From Carnegiea gigantea (Eukaryota; Streptophyta; Magnoliopsida; Caryophyllales; Cactaceae): DNA of 64,000 nt. The first letter of the stretch is position 1. Every line of letters starts with the position of its first letter. Made by a program: the position numbers and the translations under genes. Below, piece after piece: positions 1 through 11,800 of this stretch. The stretch is from assembly GCA_029747015.1 (NCBI GenBank), contig JAKOGI010002471.1:10001-74000 (forward strand). The letters run 5' to 3'. The notes below the pieces were generated by a model. The model was given only the letters and a program-made list of their open reading frames with translations. It did not search any database and was not told where the DNA came from.

Positions 1-1085
1 GTTGAGAGGACAAGGTGGCCCTGAAACAAGATTTTGTAGTGCTTTATATCACTTGCTTGCTTCAGGAAATTGAATGAAAAAATCAAAATAAATAAAATAT
101 AGCAAAATATTTATAGATTTTTTGAGAAAATATCTAAAGATTTTTAGTGAAAAAATTTGAGATTTTTAGCAAAATACATAAAGACTTTTAGAGAAAATAT
201 CTAAAGATTTTTAGCAAAATATCTAAAGATTTTTAGAGAAAATATATGAGATTTTTAGCAAAATATTTAAATATTTGGGTAAATAAATTAGGTTAGGTTT
301 TGCATATTGTGTACAAAATTGATTTATGTGAAGATTCAAGCCTAAAGTTCACTTCTCTTTCTCTTTCTTTAATTTTATACATGTTGGTTTGTTTGCTATT
401 TATCAATTCTTTGTTTTTCTTGTGTTTTAATGTTTGGTAATAGTTAAATTCGTGATCTTTAGTTGTGATTAGCCCTGAAGATGGTTAGTTGATCTTGTCT
501 AAGATTAGCCTGCCTTGTTTAAGCTGAATTTAGATTTTTCTCTCATATTAGCCAAGCATTTAATGAAATCCTTAAAAGAGCTTTCATCCATGTTTTGGAG
601 CAATTGATTTGTGCTAAAGGTGAGCTCAATTGTCTAGCAAGGGTAGAGAGGATTGTTAGATTTTGGAGATGAAAATAGTTTGAATACCAACTATGCTTAG
701 AGTTGCTACTCTTGTAGTTTAATTTGGCTAATTCCATGAAAATAAGTGGTAAAACAATTAAACTGACCTTTGACCATTGAAAGAGGCTTGGGTGAGCTTT
801 AATATCACATCCAATTATCGCTACAGGCTGACATAACTTGAGAAGGTTAGAGTTTGATTCGATTAGTTAGTTTATCTTGGGTTATAATCATAACCTGAGT
901 CATTTTTGTTTGTTTCAGTAATTTAGTTATGCTTGCTATCATATTTCTTTCAAACTTGAAACGCTTGAGTTAGCTCTGGTACTTGAAAACACAACTCCCT
1001 ATAGATATGACCCCGACTTAGTAGTTGCTAGCTACAGCCATACCGTGTGCTTGTAGTTTTGATTTATCACAAAGCATTTGAAACG
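1..1085 (+). repeat. AT-rich LTR-like remnant with short tandem repeats
   Basis: No coding frame is visible. From about 100 to 275 a unit of roughly 20 bases, built around gatttttagcaaaatatcta, recurs several times with variation. At 985-1065 there is a stretch (aactccctatagatatgacc, then tagttgctagctacag) that resembles the conserved region near the 3' end of Tat/Athila-type Ty3/gypsy LTRs. I infer the right end of an old LTR on the + strand, but no paired LTR or target duplication lies in the window. Confidence 0.35.
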
Positions 1086-1149
1086 TTATACCAAAGACTA
1101 TAGAGTATGGATGCGAATAAAGATGTATTCAAGCTTCCAAAAGTAAGGA

Positions 1150-2695
1150 ATCTTCTATGATGTAAGATATATCAAGGATGAGGTTGGTAAGAGAAAAAAG
1201 TTAAAATCAAAGACAATAGGTTTCCTAAACATTGTGAACTAGGATAATTGGAGAGGCTTCAAAACTTTGGGAGTTTCATAGCATTGCAAAAGATGAACAA
1301 AGTGTAGATGCTATGAGAAAAATGAAGACAGGAAAAGAGTTATCGCCAATTGTATATTTGTGGAAATACGGTTATGCTTAAATGAAGAAGAAAATAACTA
1401 GTTAACTGTATTATTTAATGTCATATTTAGGATCGCATAAGTGCCAGAGGAGTTGAGAATTAGTACTATTATCCCATTATACAAAAACAAGGATGATATC
1501 CAAAGCTATAAGAAGTATAGAGGTATTAGGCTCCCAAGGCATACTATGAAATTATAGGAAAAGGAGATTCTAAAGAGGCTAAAGAAGGACATTTTGACTT
1601 TTTAGAATCAGTCTAGTTTTATGGCAAAAAGATAACTCCAAAAGTAATACATCCAAGCAGCAGATTTATAGAGTTGCTTTGAGAAGAAAGACATGCCATT
1701 TGAGTATATTTAGGTTATTAAAGACTATGTATGACGAAGTGAAGACAAGGGTAAGGACAATTAGAGGAGATACGAAGGAGGCTTTCTATTGATATTGCGT
1801 TGCACCAAGGATCAACTTTAAGCCTTTTTCTTTTCAAGATTGTTATGGTTGACCTCACGAAATGCATTCGATTTAAGTTACCATGTGTATGTTATTTGAC
1901 GATAATATGATGTTCTTAAATGAGACTAAAAATGGAGTTAAGAATAGTTAGAAAAGCGAAGAGATACTTTGAAATCCAAATGCTTTAGACAAAGTAGGTC
2001 GAAGACTGAGTATAATGTCCAGTGAAAGAGAAGAAAAGACAACACATGAAGTCATCATCAGTGATATGATAATGTTGAAAGTTGAAAAGCATAAATAATT
2101 ATGTTTGATCATACAAGGCAATTGAGATATTAGCATTGGTCATCGTATAAAGGTGGGATGAGAAAATAAAGGCTTGAATCTAGGGTGTTGTGACACAAGA
2201 TGATTCCAATGAGTCAAATGGAAAAATTTATCACATGGTGGTTAGACCAGCATTGTTGTACGGATTGAACTATTGAACAATGAAGAAGTCTCATGTCCAA
2301 AGATTGAATGTAGTAGAGATGAGCATGGTCAGGTAGATATATGGTCATACAAGATTGGATAAAATTAGGAATGAAATTATTTTAGAAAGAGAAAGAGAGA
2401 GAGAGAGAGAGAGATACATAGAGAGAGGAACAGGGGGAGAGAGAGAACGTGTGGCACCTATAAAGGATAAGATGGAGAAGCAAGACCTAGGTGGTTTGGT
2501 CATATCAAGAGAAAGGATATAAATGTACCTTTAGAAGTATGAGAAAATTGACATTTCAAAATGTAAGAGGAAAACCAAAGAAGAATTAGAATGAGGTGAT
2601 TACGTAGGATATAAGACTTTTGAAATTTATGAAGGACGTGAGTTAGGATATAAGCTAGGAGGTCTAGAAATAAATTGGTAGAATTTAAGTAGTTA
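1150..2695 (+). mobile_element. Degraded RTE-type LINE (reverse transcriptase remnant)
   Basis: Pieces of one non-LTR retrotransposon protein appear in order in shifting + frames. They are YIKDEVGK (about 1165-1195), MRKMKTGKELSP (about 1312-1350), STIIPLYKNK with RGIRLP (1441-1557), YDEVKTRVRTIRGDTKEAFY (about 1727-1786), IALHQGSTLS (about 1795-1825), a decayed ADD box (DDNMMFLNET, about 1900-1930), and SKTEYNVQ near 2000. The C-terminal APIKDKM and VWSYQ/HIKRK signatures fall at about 2457-2520. The order and the LHQGS and Y-K-N-K boxes match plant RTE-class LINE reverse transcriptase. Many stops and frameshifts make it inactive. The apurinic endonuclease part, the true 5' end and target duplications are not recognisable. 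Confidence 0.8.
2384..2447 (+). repeat. (GA)n microsatellite
   Basis: A long run of GA dinucleotides with interruptions (gagagagagagagaga, then agagagaggaacaggggga) has expanded inside the RTE remnant, just before its C-terminal part. Confidence 0.9.
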
Positions 2696-2699
2696 TTTG

Positions 2700-3154
2700 T
2701 TACATTACATTTTAGCTCTTAGTCACACGTTAGTGTTGCTGTGTTGTGTACTTGGTAATGACATCATCCTATTTCAAAAGTATTTTAATATTATTGTAAA
2801 GCTCTGACCCCTGCTTGGGTCACAAACAATTATCAAAAATGTCTTTAAGAATTTTTGACTGTCCTCACAAATCGCTGCAAATTTTTCGGCATGCTTCGCC
2901 TTCGCTCACACACTATTTGGGAAACTTTCTAGGAGGTCACACATCCCAAGACTTCTATACAGCAAGCATGCGACTGTATTCTTAAAAATAGACTTCCTGA
3001 AAAGGAAGGTACACCTTTAGTAATATAATTAGTCATTTCAAATCCTTTATGCCATGCTCGAGATATTACATTCATCCCTACTTAAGAATTGAATACTGAT
3101 GCTTAAGGTCCCAAGTTCAAAGGTTGTCAATTACAAATTATTGGGGGTTTCAAA
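2700..3154. other. No gene seen between the RTE remnant and the TRIM-like element
   Basis: Low-complexity, AT-rich sequence without an open frame of note. Nothing supports a gene or a named element. Confidence 0.5.
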
Positions 3155-3368
3155 TGTAACAACCCTATCCAAAATCACATAAACAACCCCTAATGTGGGA
3201 AGCCCAATAATTGGGTTCACAACTCAAACCACAAAATCAAAAAGTGAAAGACCTTGTTGAAATGCTTTATATGCATGAAACTCATAAACCCGATATCCTT
3301 CTATCAAACTGATGATGTGGACAAAAGTCTCCTTACATACACATTCACATATATAGATGGTTAGGGCA
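3155..3368 (-). repeat. Left LTR (3' LTR) of the TRIM-like element
   Basis: Starts TGTAACAACC and ends GGGCA. It shares blocks such as cacaactcaaaccac and cttgttgaaatgcttt with the right copy. Confidence 0.65.
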
Positions 3369-3592
3369 TTAAGTGCTCCCCTACTTACAGAACGCGACTT
3401 CCTCGTCGCAGGCCTCGAATCTCCCCTAGGCAGTGTGGGCTTCTAGGGTCATTAACCCATCATGTCATTGCTACTTGTCTCCATGCGAGGCACCACCCAC
3501 TCCCCCTGTTAGAATAGGAGTATTATGAAGACTATACAGTAGGTCCCACGTGGCCCACACATTACTGAAAGGAACCTAGCTTTGATATCAAA

Positions 3593-3808
3593 TGTTATGA
3601 ACTGGCCCTAAATCACACAACACAAGCCGTTAACGTGGGAAGTCCAGCAATTGGACTCACAACTCAAACCACCAAACTAAAAAGTGGAAGACTTTGTTGA
3701 AATGCTTTCTGGGCATGAAACTTATAAATCTGATATCTTTTTTTCAAACTGACGATGTAGGATGAAGTCTCCTTACATACATATTCACATGTACAGATGG
3801 TTGGAGCA
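3593..3808 (-). repeat. Right LTR (5' LTR) of the TRIM-like element
   Basis: Starts TGTTATGAAC and ends GGAGCA. The decayed primer-site complement lies directly to its left. Confidence 0.65.
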
Positions 3809-4520
3809 TTGCAATTATTTAATTGCAGCTAGTTCCCATATTGCTTATTTAGTTATTAACTATATGATGTTACTTGATGTTTTTTTATTTAATGCTTCTA
3901 CTTTCTATTGTATTTCAAAAGATTTTATCTTAATCAAACGTTTTCTACAGAACTTTTTTGTGGGGCTCTTGAAATTGATCTCTCTGCAAGTATAAGAGCT
4001 TGCAAGGATAAGACTACCTTCATTTGCATCTTCCTATATCTACGAAGCCAAACTCATACTAGGAGGAGTTGTTGTTGTCATTGTTCATTTTCAGATATCT
4101 CGGATCGACTAAATTTCTGGAAAATGTACACATTATCAATTCATAACGAATTAACATGAACAAATATTGGATTTAACTATTCATATAACTATTGACTTTG
4201 ATAAAAATTGCTGAAATTATCGCTAATTGCCATTCCTCATTTTTTTAGAATTTTTGCATGACCCTATTGCTAAAGAGAAGTTGGGTTCGATTGGGAGCAC
4301 TTAGTAGTGTATATGAGTTGTTAACAATGGTTTAAAATGAAGCACAGTGGTTAGAAGTTACTAAATGTTGAGATAAGCATAGCATAGCCCCATCGGTAAC
4401 AATTGGAGCAAGTTGGTGTTTAGATACAGTCAACTACGAGTAGAAACACGGAAGAGTAGATAAAAACAATTAGAGATAGTAGTTAGTAACACTTAGGAAT
4501 AGTTAGATATGATAGGTGGT
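3809..4520. other. No gene seen
   Basis: AT-rich spacer. The short open frames here lack codon bias, domains or splice context, and I assign nothing to them. Confidence 0.5.
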
Positions 4521-5274
4521 TAGGGATAGCAATGGACCGGATTGGGATCGGATGATGGAACACCCGAATTTGAATCCAATTACGTTTCAGATTCAAAAAT
4601 CAGATTCGAATCCGATCCGACGAACAAGAGGGAACCTTCAAAAAAAATCCGTGTCGGATCGGATCGGAGTTGGATTTAATCCAATCCAAATCGATTTATT
4701 TTCTCCACAACAATTTGTATTGGATTTTTTCATCCAAACTTATTATGTCTACCATCGATACGATAACGTATGCCTTCCAATCATGCTAACCAAATAGTTA
4801 GACATTTGATACTAAGTTAGGGGAGACTGACAATGAGACAAATGACACTAATATGTAATGATAGGGAGTCAAGTGGCTTCCAGCTGGCCTATGGTGAAGT
4901 CAAATTAAGAGAGAGAGATAGAGGGGGGGAGAGAGAGACTAAGCGACTAATGAGAATTGATGTTAGGGACTTACAATTGAGTTTGAAATGTAGACTTTAG
5001 ATTAAAAATTGAGAGTTGGGTTTAGAAGTTGAAATTCAAGGGTAGACTTTAGATTTGTAAAGATTTATATTGAAATTTTAATTATTTAATAAAATAGTTG
5101 GATCAAATGTCACATTTTTTTTGGATCCGATCTGAATCCGACTTGAACTCAAATTATATTTACTGAACTCGGACTCGAATATTTTTTTCTCGAATTTAAA
5201 TTGGATAATTTTACTTCGAATTAAATTAAATTGGATCAGATGTGCTTCGAACCCATACGTAGTTGCCATTCTTA
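4521..5274. mobile_element. Diverged hAT-type MITE with GGATCGGATC-type internal repeats
   Basis: The left end tagggatagcaat and the inverted right end (taagaatggcaac) match at 9 of 13 positions. They resemble the tagggatggcaat ends of the intact hAT MITE at 7780-8390. The flanking 8-mers taggtggt (4513-4520) and tcgttggt (5275-5282) agree at 6 of 8, fitting a decayed 8-bp hAT target duplication. The interior carries repeats of the gatccgatc/ggatcggat kind at both ends and no transposase. Confidence 0.55.
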
Positions 5275-5570
5275 TCGTTGGTTACCAAACGGACATGTCC
5301 CAAATGCTAACGAACATCTTATAGGTGCTGCAAACTGGTGGCAACTTGTCGGAGTTGTAGCCCCTCAGCTTAGGTAAAAAGTGGGAAAAGAACTACGTGG
5401 GGTTGGTTCTGCGTTGTGACTTTTTGTCCTCATTCCACGCGAACCCAACTTCTCTTCTCTCTCTCTCTCTCCCCCCCGCCCCCTCTTCCTCGAACCAAAA
5501 ACCAGATCAGCAGTTCGAGGTTAGCAGCTCCTTCTGCCGTTACGCTTTGCGACGTTCTTTCTTCTCTTTA

Positions 5571-5588
5571 ATGGCGCCCTTTCTCTAA
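5571..5588 (+). promoter_or_regulatory. Upstream ORF 1 (5 codons, MAPFL)
   Basis: An ATG in good context (ttaATGG) opens a five-codon frame ending in TAA, 182 bases upstream of the main ATG. If it is transcribed it could lower translation of the PX-domain protein. Confidence 0.4.
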
Positions 5589-5630
5589 ATTCTCTATCTC
5601 CTTAGCATCGCTCTTCAGTTGGTCGATCAT

Positions 5631-5681
5631 ATGTATACTTTAAAAGCCTTATCATCGTTTGGGCTTCAATTGATCCGATAA
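5631..5681 (+). promoter_or_regulatory. Upstream ORF 2 (16 codons)
   Basis: A second upstream ATG opens a 16-codon frame closed by TAA 71 bases before the main start. It does not overlap the main frame. Confidence 0.35.
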
Positions 5682-5752
5682 CGAATCGCAAAACCCTAAA
5701 CGGGGTTTTTATTCTCTGTCCTAATTTCAACCTCCATTTCATCTGATCGGAG

Positions 5753-5845
5753 ATGATTAGTGGGAGAAGTCCCCCTAAGCACCGGCATGATGGGACGTCT
5801 CCGTTGCCTCTGGGGATGGATTGGAGCCCCCCACCAAAGACATGG
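5753..5845 (+). CDS. EREX: PX-domain gene, exon 1 (residues 1-31)
   Basis: Begins ATGATTAGTGGG and carries the family N-terminal signature ending in PPPKTW. Donor GT at 5846. I chose this ATG because the conserved SPPKHRHDG motif starts six residues in, and the upstream ATGs are closed by stops. Confidence 0.9.
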
Positions 5846-8800
5846 GTACTCAATTTTTTCTTTCTTTCCGTCTCCGTATGTGGTTGAATTTCAATTTCTG
5901 CAAGCTCAGTAGATAAATTTCAATCCTGGTTTGAAATTTTGGGTAGGGGTCTTGAGTGAGATTTAATTTTTTATTCATGATTGACTAATGTGCTGATTGA
6001 GCTTCTTGATTTGCTCAACTTATAACTTTTATTTGATTAGATCATGAGTAAAATTCCTCGTCATTATCGGTACTATTGTTTCCGTTGGAAGTTGGAACCA
6101 CTACATTCGCATAGTACTCTCTCGTCAAAAGGAATGTTGGTGATAGCCTGATAGGTTTCAGAGATGAATCTGACGAAATGCATTAATTTTATAAAATATA
6201 GTTAATTCTGCTAAGCTGGGACTATTAAGTTGAGGAAGGGTTGAACAGTATTAGCTGATATGAATCGCACTTATAATGTTATTACTAGTTCAGGGAAATG
6301 AAGATATCTTTTTGAGACTGAGGAATTATAATATGTGTCAGTGATTAGTATAACTGAGGCAAATATGAGGGTCCATGGGTGTATTTCACGACCATTTCGG
6401 TGTTGGTGAACATGCTAGTTGAAGATCACAGACACTGCAATTAGGTTAGGGGTGCATTTCAGAGGTGGCATTGTTCTTGCATTCTATTAGTATTCATTCA
6501 GGGTTTGAGAAGATGACCACAAGAGATATCTTTGCATGCCTTTTTATAGCTTTAACTGATCGACCTGAATGCAGTGGATGATTGTGACTTTTGTAGAAGT
6601 TGGCAAATGTGTTTCACTTAATTTCTTAATTTAGTATCTCACGATGATTTTCTTGCAAACTTGGAACTTCAATTTATGTTCCCAATAGTTGTGACTGTGA
6701 GAATGATGTAGTCGACATAGAAGTTTTAGTTTATAAGAAATTGTTTGATACTATACTTAGATTGGCTTATTCAGTTGTCATGCTTGAAGCATCTCCTCAG
6801 TTCTATATTTAAAAAGAAGTCTGCTGTATTTGATGAACATAGCTGTTGTTTCTGTCATCTGAAACTGTAGCAGAGTTTGTTGGCTTCTCATTGCGTTGAT
6901 TTTTTTTTTTGGGGGGGGGGGGGGGGGAGGGGGGGAGTAAATAATTATGAATACAGATTTGCATTTTGCCGAATTTACACTGAGTTCTATGTGGAATTTG
7001 ATTTATACTGGTGGATTATATAACTGAAGTGTTCCGTAATTGTATTTGTGGCCGTGAAGAAATAGTAGAACAATTAGTTTTTCCAACCCATGCCGCGCAT
7101 GAGGATATTTTTGAGACTTTTTTTTGCCAGTGGTAATAATATCATTAAAACTAGACCTTTTTATACTTACAATAAATTATTTTTTTATTACTACATTACG
7201 AAATATGCTATAGAACATGTATTATCACAATTTTTCTGTGCTGATAAATTAAACAAATATTATGGGAAAAGTATTTTTGCAATTTGCTTTAGTAATAACT
7301 AGTATATGGTACTGAAAAAGTACCAATGGTCATCGACTTTTTTAATAATGAAGCTTCTACTTCTCATTGATGATAGCATTAAATTTAAATCAGAATTAAA
7401 ACATTAGAAAACATTTTGTCTGGAGATACGTTAGGTGTTTTTCATCTATTTATAATTTGCCATCTAGAAATGGATTAAGGCGTTCTAAAAATAAAAATGT
7501 GAATTTTCCTCCTAAATTTATGCATTTTATTCTTATATCTGATAACTTGATAATTGAAAAGTCTCATGTTTATTGATTTACTAATTTGAATAAAACAGTA
7601 TATAATAATAAAACCTTTATGGTTTTCGGTGTTCAGAGGCCTTGTTAATACATGTATAATTCTTAGCAATAACTATTATAAAAGTTTTTTTTAAAAGGGA
7701 TGGAATTATGTGTGATTTATGTTTGGAATGAAGTCTTAGGCATGTTAGCGATTGCAATCATATATGTGATAGGCTTGCTTAGGGATGGCAATAAAACCTG
7801 TACCCGTTTAAAACCCGGAAAACCCGTCCGGTTTATAACTCAAATGGGTGACGAAAATGGGTTTTAAATGGGTTTGGGGCGGGTTTGAGAAAAATGGATA
7901 CGGGTATGGGTACGGGTACGAGCTTCACCCACCCCGTACCTGAATCCGCCCCACACCCGTTTTTTTATTAATTTAAAAAAACCTAATATGACTTAATTAA
8001 TCAAGCTTGGCAGCCTAAATATCCAGCCTAAATTTGCATATCTTACTGGTGGATAGGTAATCTATGATCCTTATGTGGATTGTTGCTACTTGTTGTGGCC
8101 AAACATTATGACAGGGGATGCTTAGTAGGCGTTCAACAAAAACGTGTTGATGACTTGTTGAATTTACTAATATTGAATTCAAATATGGGTTTAATATGTG
8201 TGTTAATTTTTATTTCCTATACAAACCCGAATAAAACCCGCAAACTCGCAAAAACCCGGTGGGTAAGAATATGGGTGTAGTTTTTCAATACCCTATGCGT
8301 ATGGGTACGGGTATGGGTACTATTTTCGAAAATGGGTACGGGTACGGGTACGGCTCAACCCGCCCCGTACCCGCCCCATTGCCATTCCTAGGCTTGCTAG
8401 ATGCAACCTTGAGACTATCATATGTGCTTGGAACATTATTCAGTGAAGAACTGCATTACTGTGAGTCAATACGCAGTTTTGGTTTCATGTTAGCTAGGGC
8501 ACAGGACTTGTATATATGTGTAGCTAATATATAAGCTTTGATTTTTGTAGAATGGTCGTGACACCGTATGGCCTTATGATCCCCGCACTGGATGGAGTTA
8601 TTGTGTTACTATCCCGTCTTGGGTTGCTCTTCCAAAATCAAGATCGGGCACTTCAGATCCTGTAGTGGTACAGAAATCGAATGCCTCTCCAATGTTTATC
8701 TGTGCCAAGGGTTAGATGTTGTTTTTTTATTTCTTTCTTTTACTCAATCTCATAGCTATAGTCTAATTTTGGAAATATGTCAAATTTTGCATTAAATGCA

Positions 8801-11800
8801 ATTTATATGGTGAAAATGGTTTTTAGCAAATGAAAATAGTAATAATGCACTAGAAAAGAGAACTTTGACAGTATTATGGGACTATAGAAATATATATTTT
8901 TGACTGTGACAATGGGATGGAGGGAGTATATGTTTTTCAATTGTAAAAGCTGGCCTGAAAAATGGGAAGGATATATTAGTCGCATGTTACTTGTAACACT
9001 TGGTTCTGTTGTGTAGTCGATTACTTTATTTAGCTGTCTAATTAACACTGAACTGCCTGAACTGCCTATCCTCATATGACCTTGCTGAGTAATTCCTTTG
9101 ATGGCAAATGGAGTCAAGAACAGGTTCCCTTTCCTCTCATTTTGTCCCCTCTGCATGATCTTCCATGATCATGAAGAGTTTTCTTGTTGTAGATCAGCTG
9201 ATTGTTAGGACAAAAGTACAAGCACACTTTTAAAGTGTAGAAACTTAAAGTATTTGGAGAATACTGTAGTTCTGGCCAAGAAACGTAAAATGTTTTGGAA
9301 AATACTTGCACTTGTAGCAGCTTTGGTAAGATATATGTAAGATGGCTGAAGCCAGAGAGGTATTGTATAGATTTTGGGGCTAAAATACTCGTGGTGCGGA
9401 TTATGGAAACAAACTTGGAGCTTATATTGTTATGATTGTGTTAAATGGCTGATTCTGTATTTTTGACAAGAGCACGCCACTAGAGGGCCCTTATGCCCAA
9501 AAATCAGATGAAAGAATGATAACTTCAATGGCCAGTAGTTCTCCCAGCTGCATCATTGCTTTCCTGCTTTTGTTTATAATAAATAAATAATTGTGGCTGT
9601 AACTAAGATGACTTCAATAATATTAGTCAGGCATATTGATGGATTACTGTTAAATGATTATTGGATAAATAAAACAACTGCGCTGAATGAGCCTATCCTT
9701 AAACTGGTCAAATACAAAACCTCCTTTGTAGCAAATTGATTATAGTGAAGAGATTGTTCTAGAATGAGGAAAAGTAGTGTGAAAAACTGGTCTGGTGATT
9801 CATGTTAGTGATGTTAGCAATGAATGTAATAATTATAAATAGAGATAACGGTGTTGTAATGGAATAATAATAACTGTTATTATGTCATTGGCGAAAGTGA
9901 TGTTGGTGATCAAAGTACTGTTAAGAAGGGAAGAGAAAAGGAGCACACCTTTGTCTTTCTCATGTTTATATCATTTTTCAATATTCCAATGAAGGAATTG
10001 CCTTCTATTGGTGATTTTGAACGCCCTCCCTGCTTTGATTTGTGAGCGACAATATTAACTAGTGGAAGATGAAAATATGTGCTGCAACAATAAGGGCAGT
10101 TAGGAAAGCAAAATAAAGAACTAGGGCTCTCAATTATTTATTGTTTCTTATTGGTTTGGATTGATAATTTGAGATTGTTTGGTAATCTTTTAGCTACTGT
10201 GGATCATATTTTAGGCTTATTATCTTAGGGAATATTTCTTTCCATAATTTAGTTTTATTTAGTTTCTAGTAATATGTACAAGCATCTTTTAGTTGTCTTT
10301 CTAAGATTTTAGGCAATATTTTTGATAGTGAAATAATTGTCGCCTAGGATTAAGGGTTAGCTTGTCACCTAGGATTAAGGGTTAACTTGTTCTCCTAGCC
10401 ATATTGAGACTCCTAGAAGCACTTTTAGAAAATTTTTCATTCTTATATCATGTGGATCCTGGTTGTTGTGGGTTGGTTTCTCAGAAACCATCTGTTATGT
10501 TCCTAGGCATCTTCGGTGCATCATTAAGTTTTATATCCTTCACTTACTGTTAAAATCCTATTCCACAACTCAACCCAAAGAGTGAGGTTATGTATTTGCT
10601 CCTTATACAAGTGGTGGTCAAGCAATCCATACTTTTGATTAAACATGTCATAAATGACAAATAAAAAATAGGAGTTAAATATGCATGGTTAAGGGATGGT
10701 TTATTTATTTATTTATTTATTATTTTTTTTTGATATGTCAGGTTTATATTAGGTTTGAACTGGCTGACTCAATACTCTGCTGAGTTAGATTTGGGTCAGA
10801 TTTGCTGTGAGTCAGGTCATATTGTGTCTACTTTTTGGTGAAAACAACATCATTAAGTTTTTGCAGAGGAATGTAACTCAATTTTTGCCCAAAATTACGC
10901 AACTTAGAGATATCAAAGTCAGCCCAAGCAGATGGACTTCTTACCTCATCTTCCTCAACAGTGTCAGCCTAAGATAAACGACGCTCAATCTCAAATTCCT
11001 TCAATAACAGAGCTTCAGCCACAACGGCGGCGTAACCTGCTGTTCAATTGAATTTTGAGGTGTAGCCAGCTCTGGGCTATTGATCCTAGATCTGATAGAG
11101 TAAGAGCTAGCTTGCTTGTTCAACAGTGTTGTTGGTGGAACAGTTTGTGTGGTTTTTGGTTGGATGCGAGATGGTATCCTTGCTAGGGCTTTGCCTTTCC
11201 TTAGTCCCCCCCCCCCCAAAAAAAATTGATCTCGAGTTAAGAAAGGAAGAGGAGTTGTAAATGAGGAAGGTAGAATTGATTCGACTTCACTGTAGATATT
11301 ATGAATTTCACTCAGAATCTTCTTGAGCACTAGTTTCCTCGTGAATACAAATGTAGCTCACTCGTCTCGAAGAGTTCTCTGGGATTAAAAATTCAACATG
11401 TTTAGCAGTTCTTCTAGCCACACTAATCTCTTCTCACAATTGGTCATTTTTTTTTTTTTTTTTTGGATAAGTAATCAAAGATGTGTATTAAAAAGACACT
11501 AAGAGGATGTCACCCATGTACAAAAGGGGCACTACAAAAGGATTATGCCCTTAAGCTCTCATCCATTATGCAATCGATAAAAACCAAAAAATTTAACTGT
11601 TTGTCACCACTAAGCTCCACACTCCAACTATACAATAACCTCAAAAAATAGAGCTTGAAATCTTGAAATGACAAGATTTTATCCTCGAAAATACGGCGAT
11701 TCCTCTCTTTCCAAGTAGCCCACCAAATAGCCAAAGGAATCATGTTCCAAACTCCAAGGACCCAGCTCTTCTTCATCCTTCTCCTCCAAGCCACCACCAC

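Larger units (their letters stand above)
3155..3808 (-). mobile_element. TRIM-like LTR element (two 215-bp terminal repeats, 224-bp interior)
   Basis: Two direct repeats, 3155-3368 (214 bp) and 3593-3808 (216 bp), are about 80% alike by eye. Each begins TGT and ends CA, as LTRs do. Next to the right-hand copy, 3579-3590 reads ctttgatatca, a decayed complement of the tRNA-Met primer site TGGTATCAGAGC. This puts the 5' LTR on the right and the element on the minus strand. Pyrimidines follow the left LTR (tgctcccctac), where the complement of a polypurine tract is expected. The interior is only 224 bp and codes for nothing, which fits a terminal-repeat retrotransposon in miniature or a large internal deletion. 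The flanking 5-mers (tcaaa and ttgca) do not match. Confidence 0.65.
5450..5752 (+). promoter_or_regulatory. Probable 5' leader of the PX-domain gene, with a CT-rich tract
   Basis: A pyrimidine tract (tctctctctctctctccccc, 5450-5480) lies 270 bp upstream of the start codon, a common feature of plant 5' leaders. The transcription start cannot be seen, and I find no convincing TATA box at a fixed distance. Two short upstream open frames lie within this segment. Confidence 0.5.
8668..11432 (+). other. Intron 2, left part (before the L1)
   Basis: This is intron sequence with no + strand exon. It contains a 25-bp tandem duplication at 10340-10389, a (TTTA)n run near 10698-10721, and a C11/A8 homopolymer pair at 11207-11226. 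From about 10850 the minus strand looks weakly coding (see the separate entry). Confidence 0.6.

Noticed and set aside
3143..3815. Target duplication for the TRIM-like element
   Set aside because: The flanking 5-mers tcaaa and ttgca do not match, so none is claimed.
4516..4797. Open frame of 93 codons
   Set aside because: It lies inside the diverged hAT MITE and reads through its GGATCGGATC arrays.
8259..8534. Open frame of 91 codons just before exon 2
   Set aside because: It translates the gggtacgggt arrays of the MITE and runs into the intron; the conserved exon begins at 8551 in agreement with the family.
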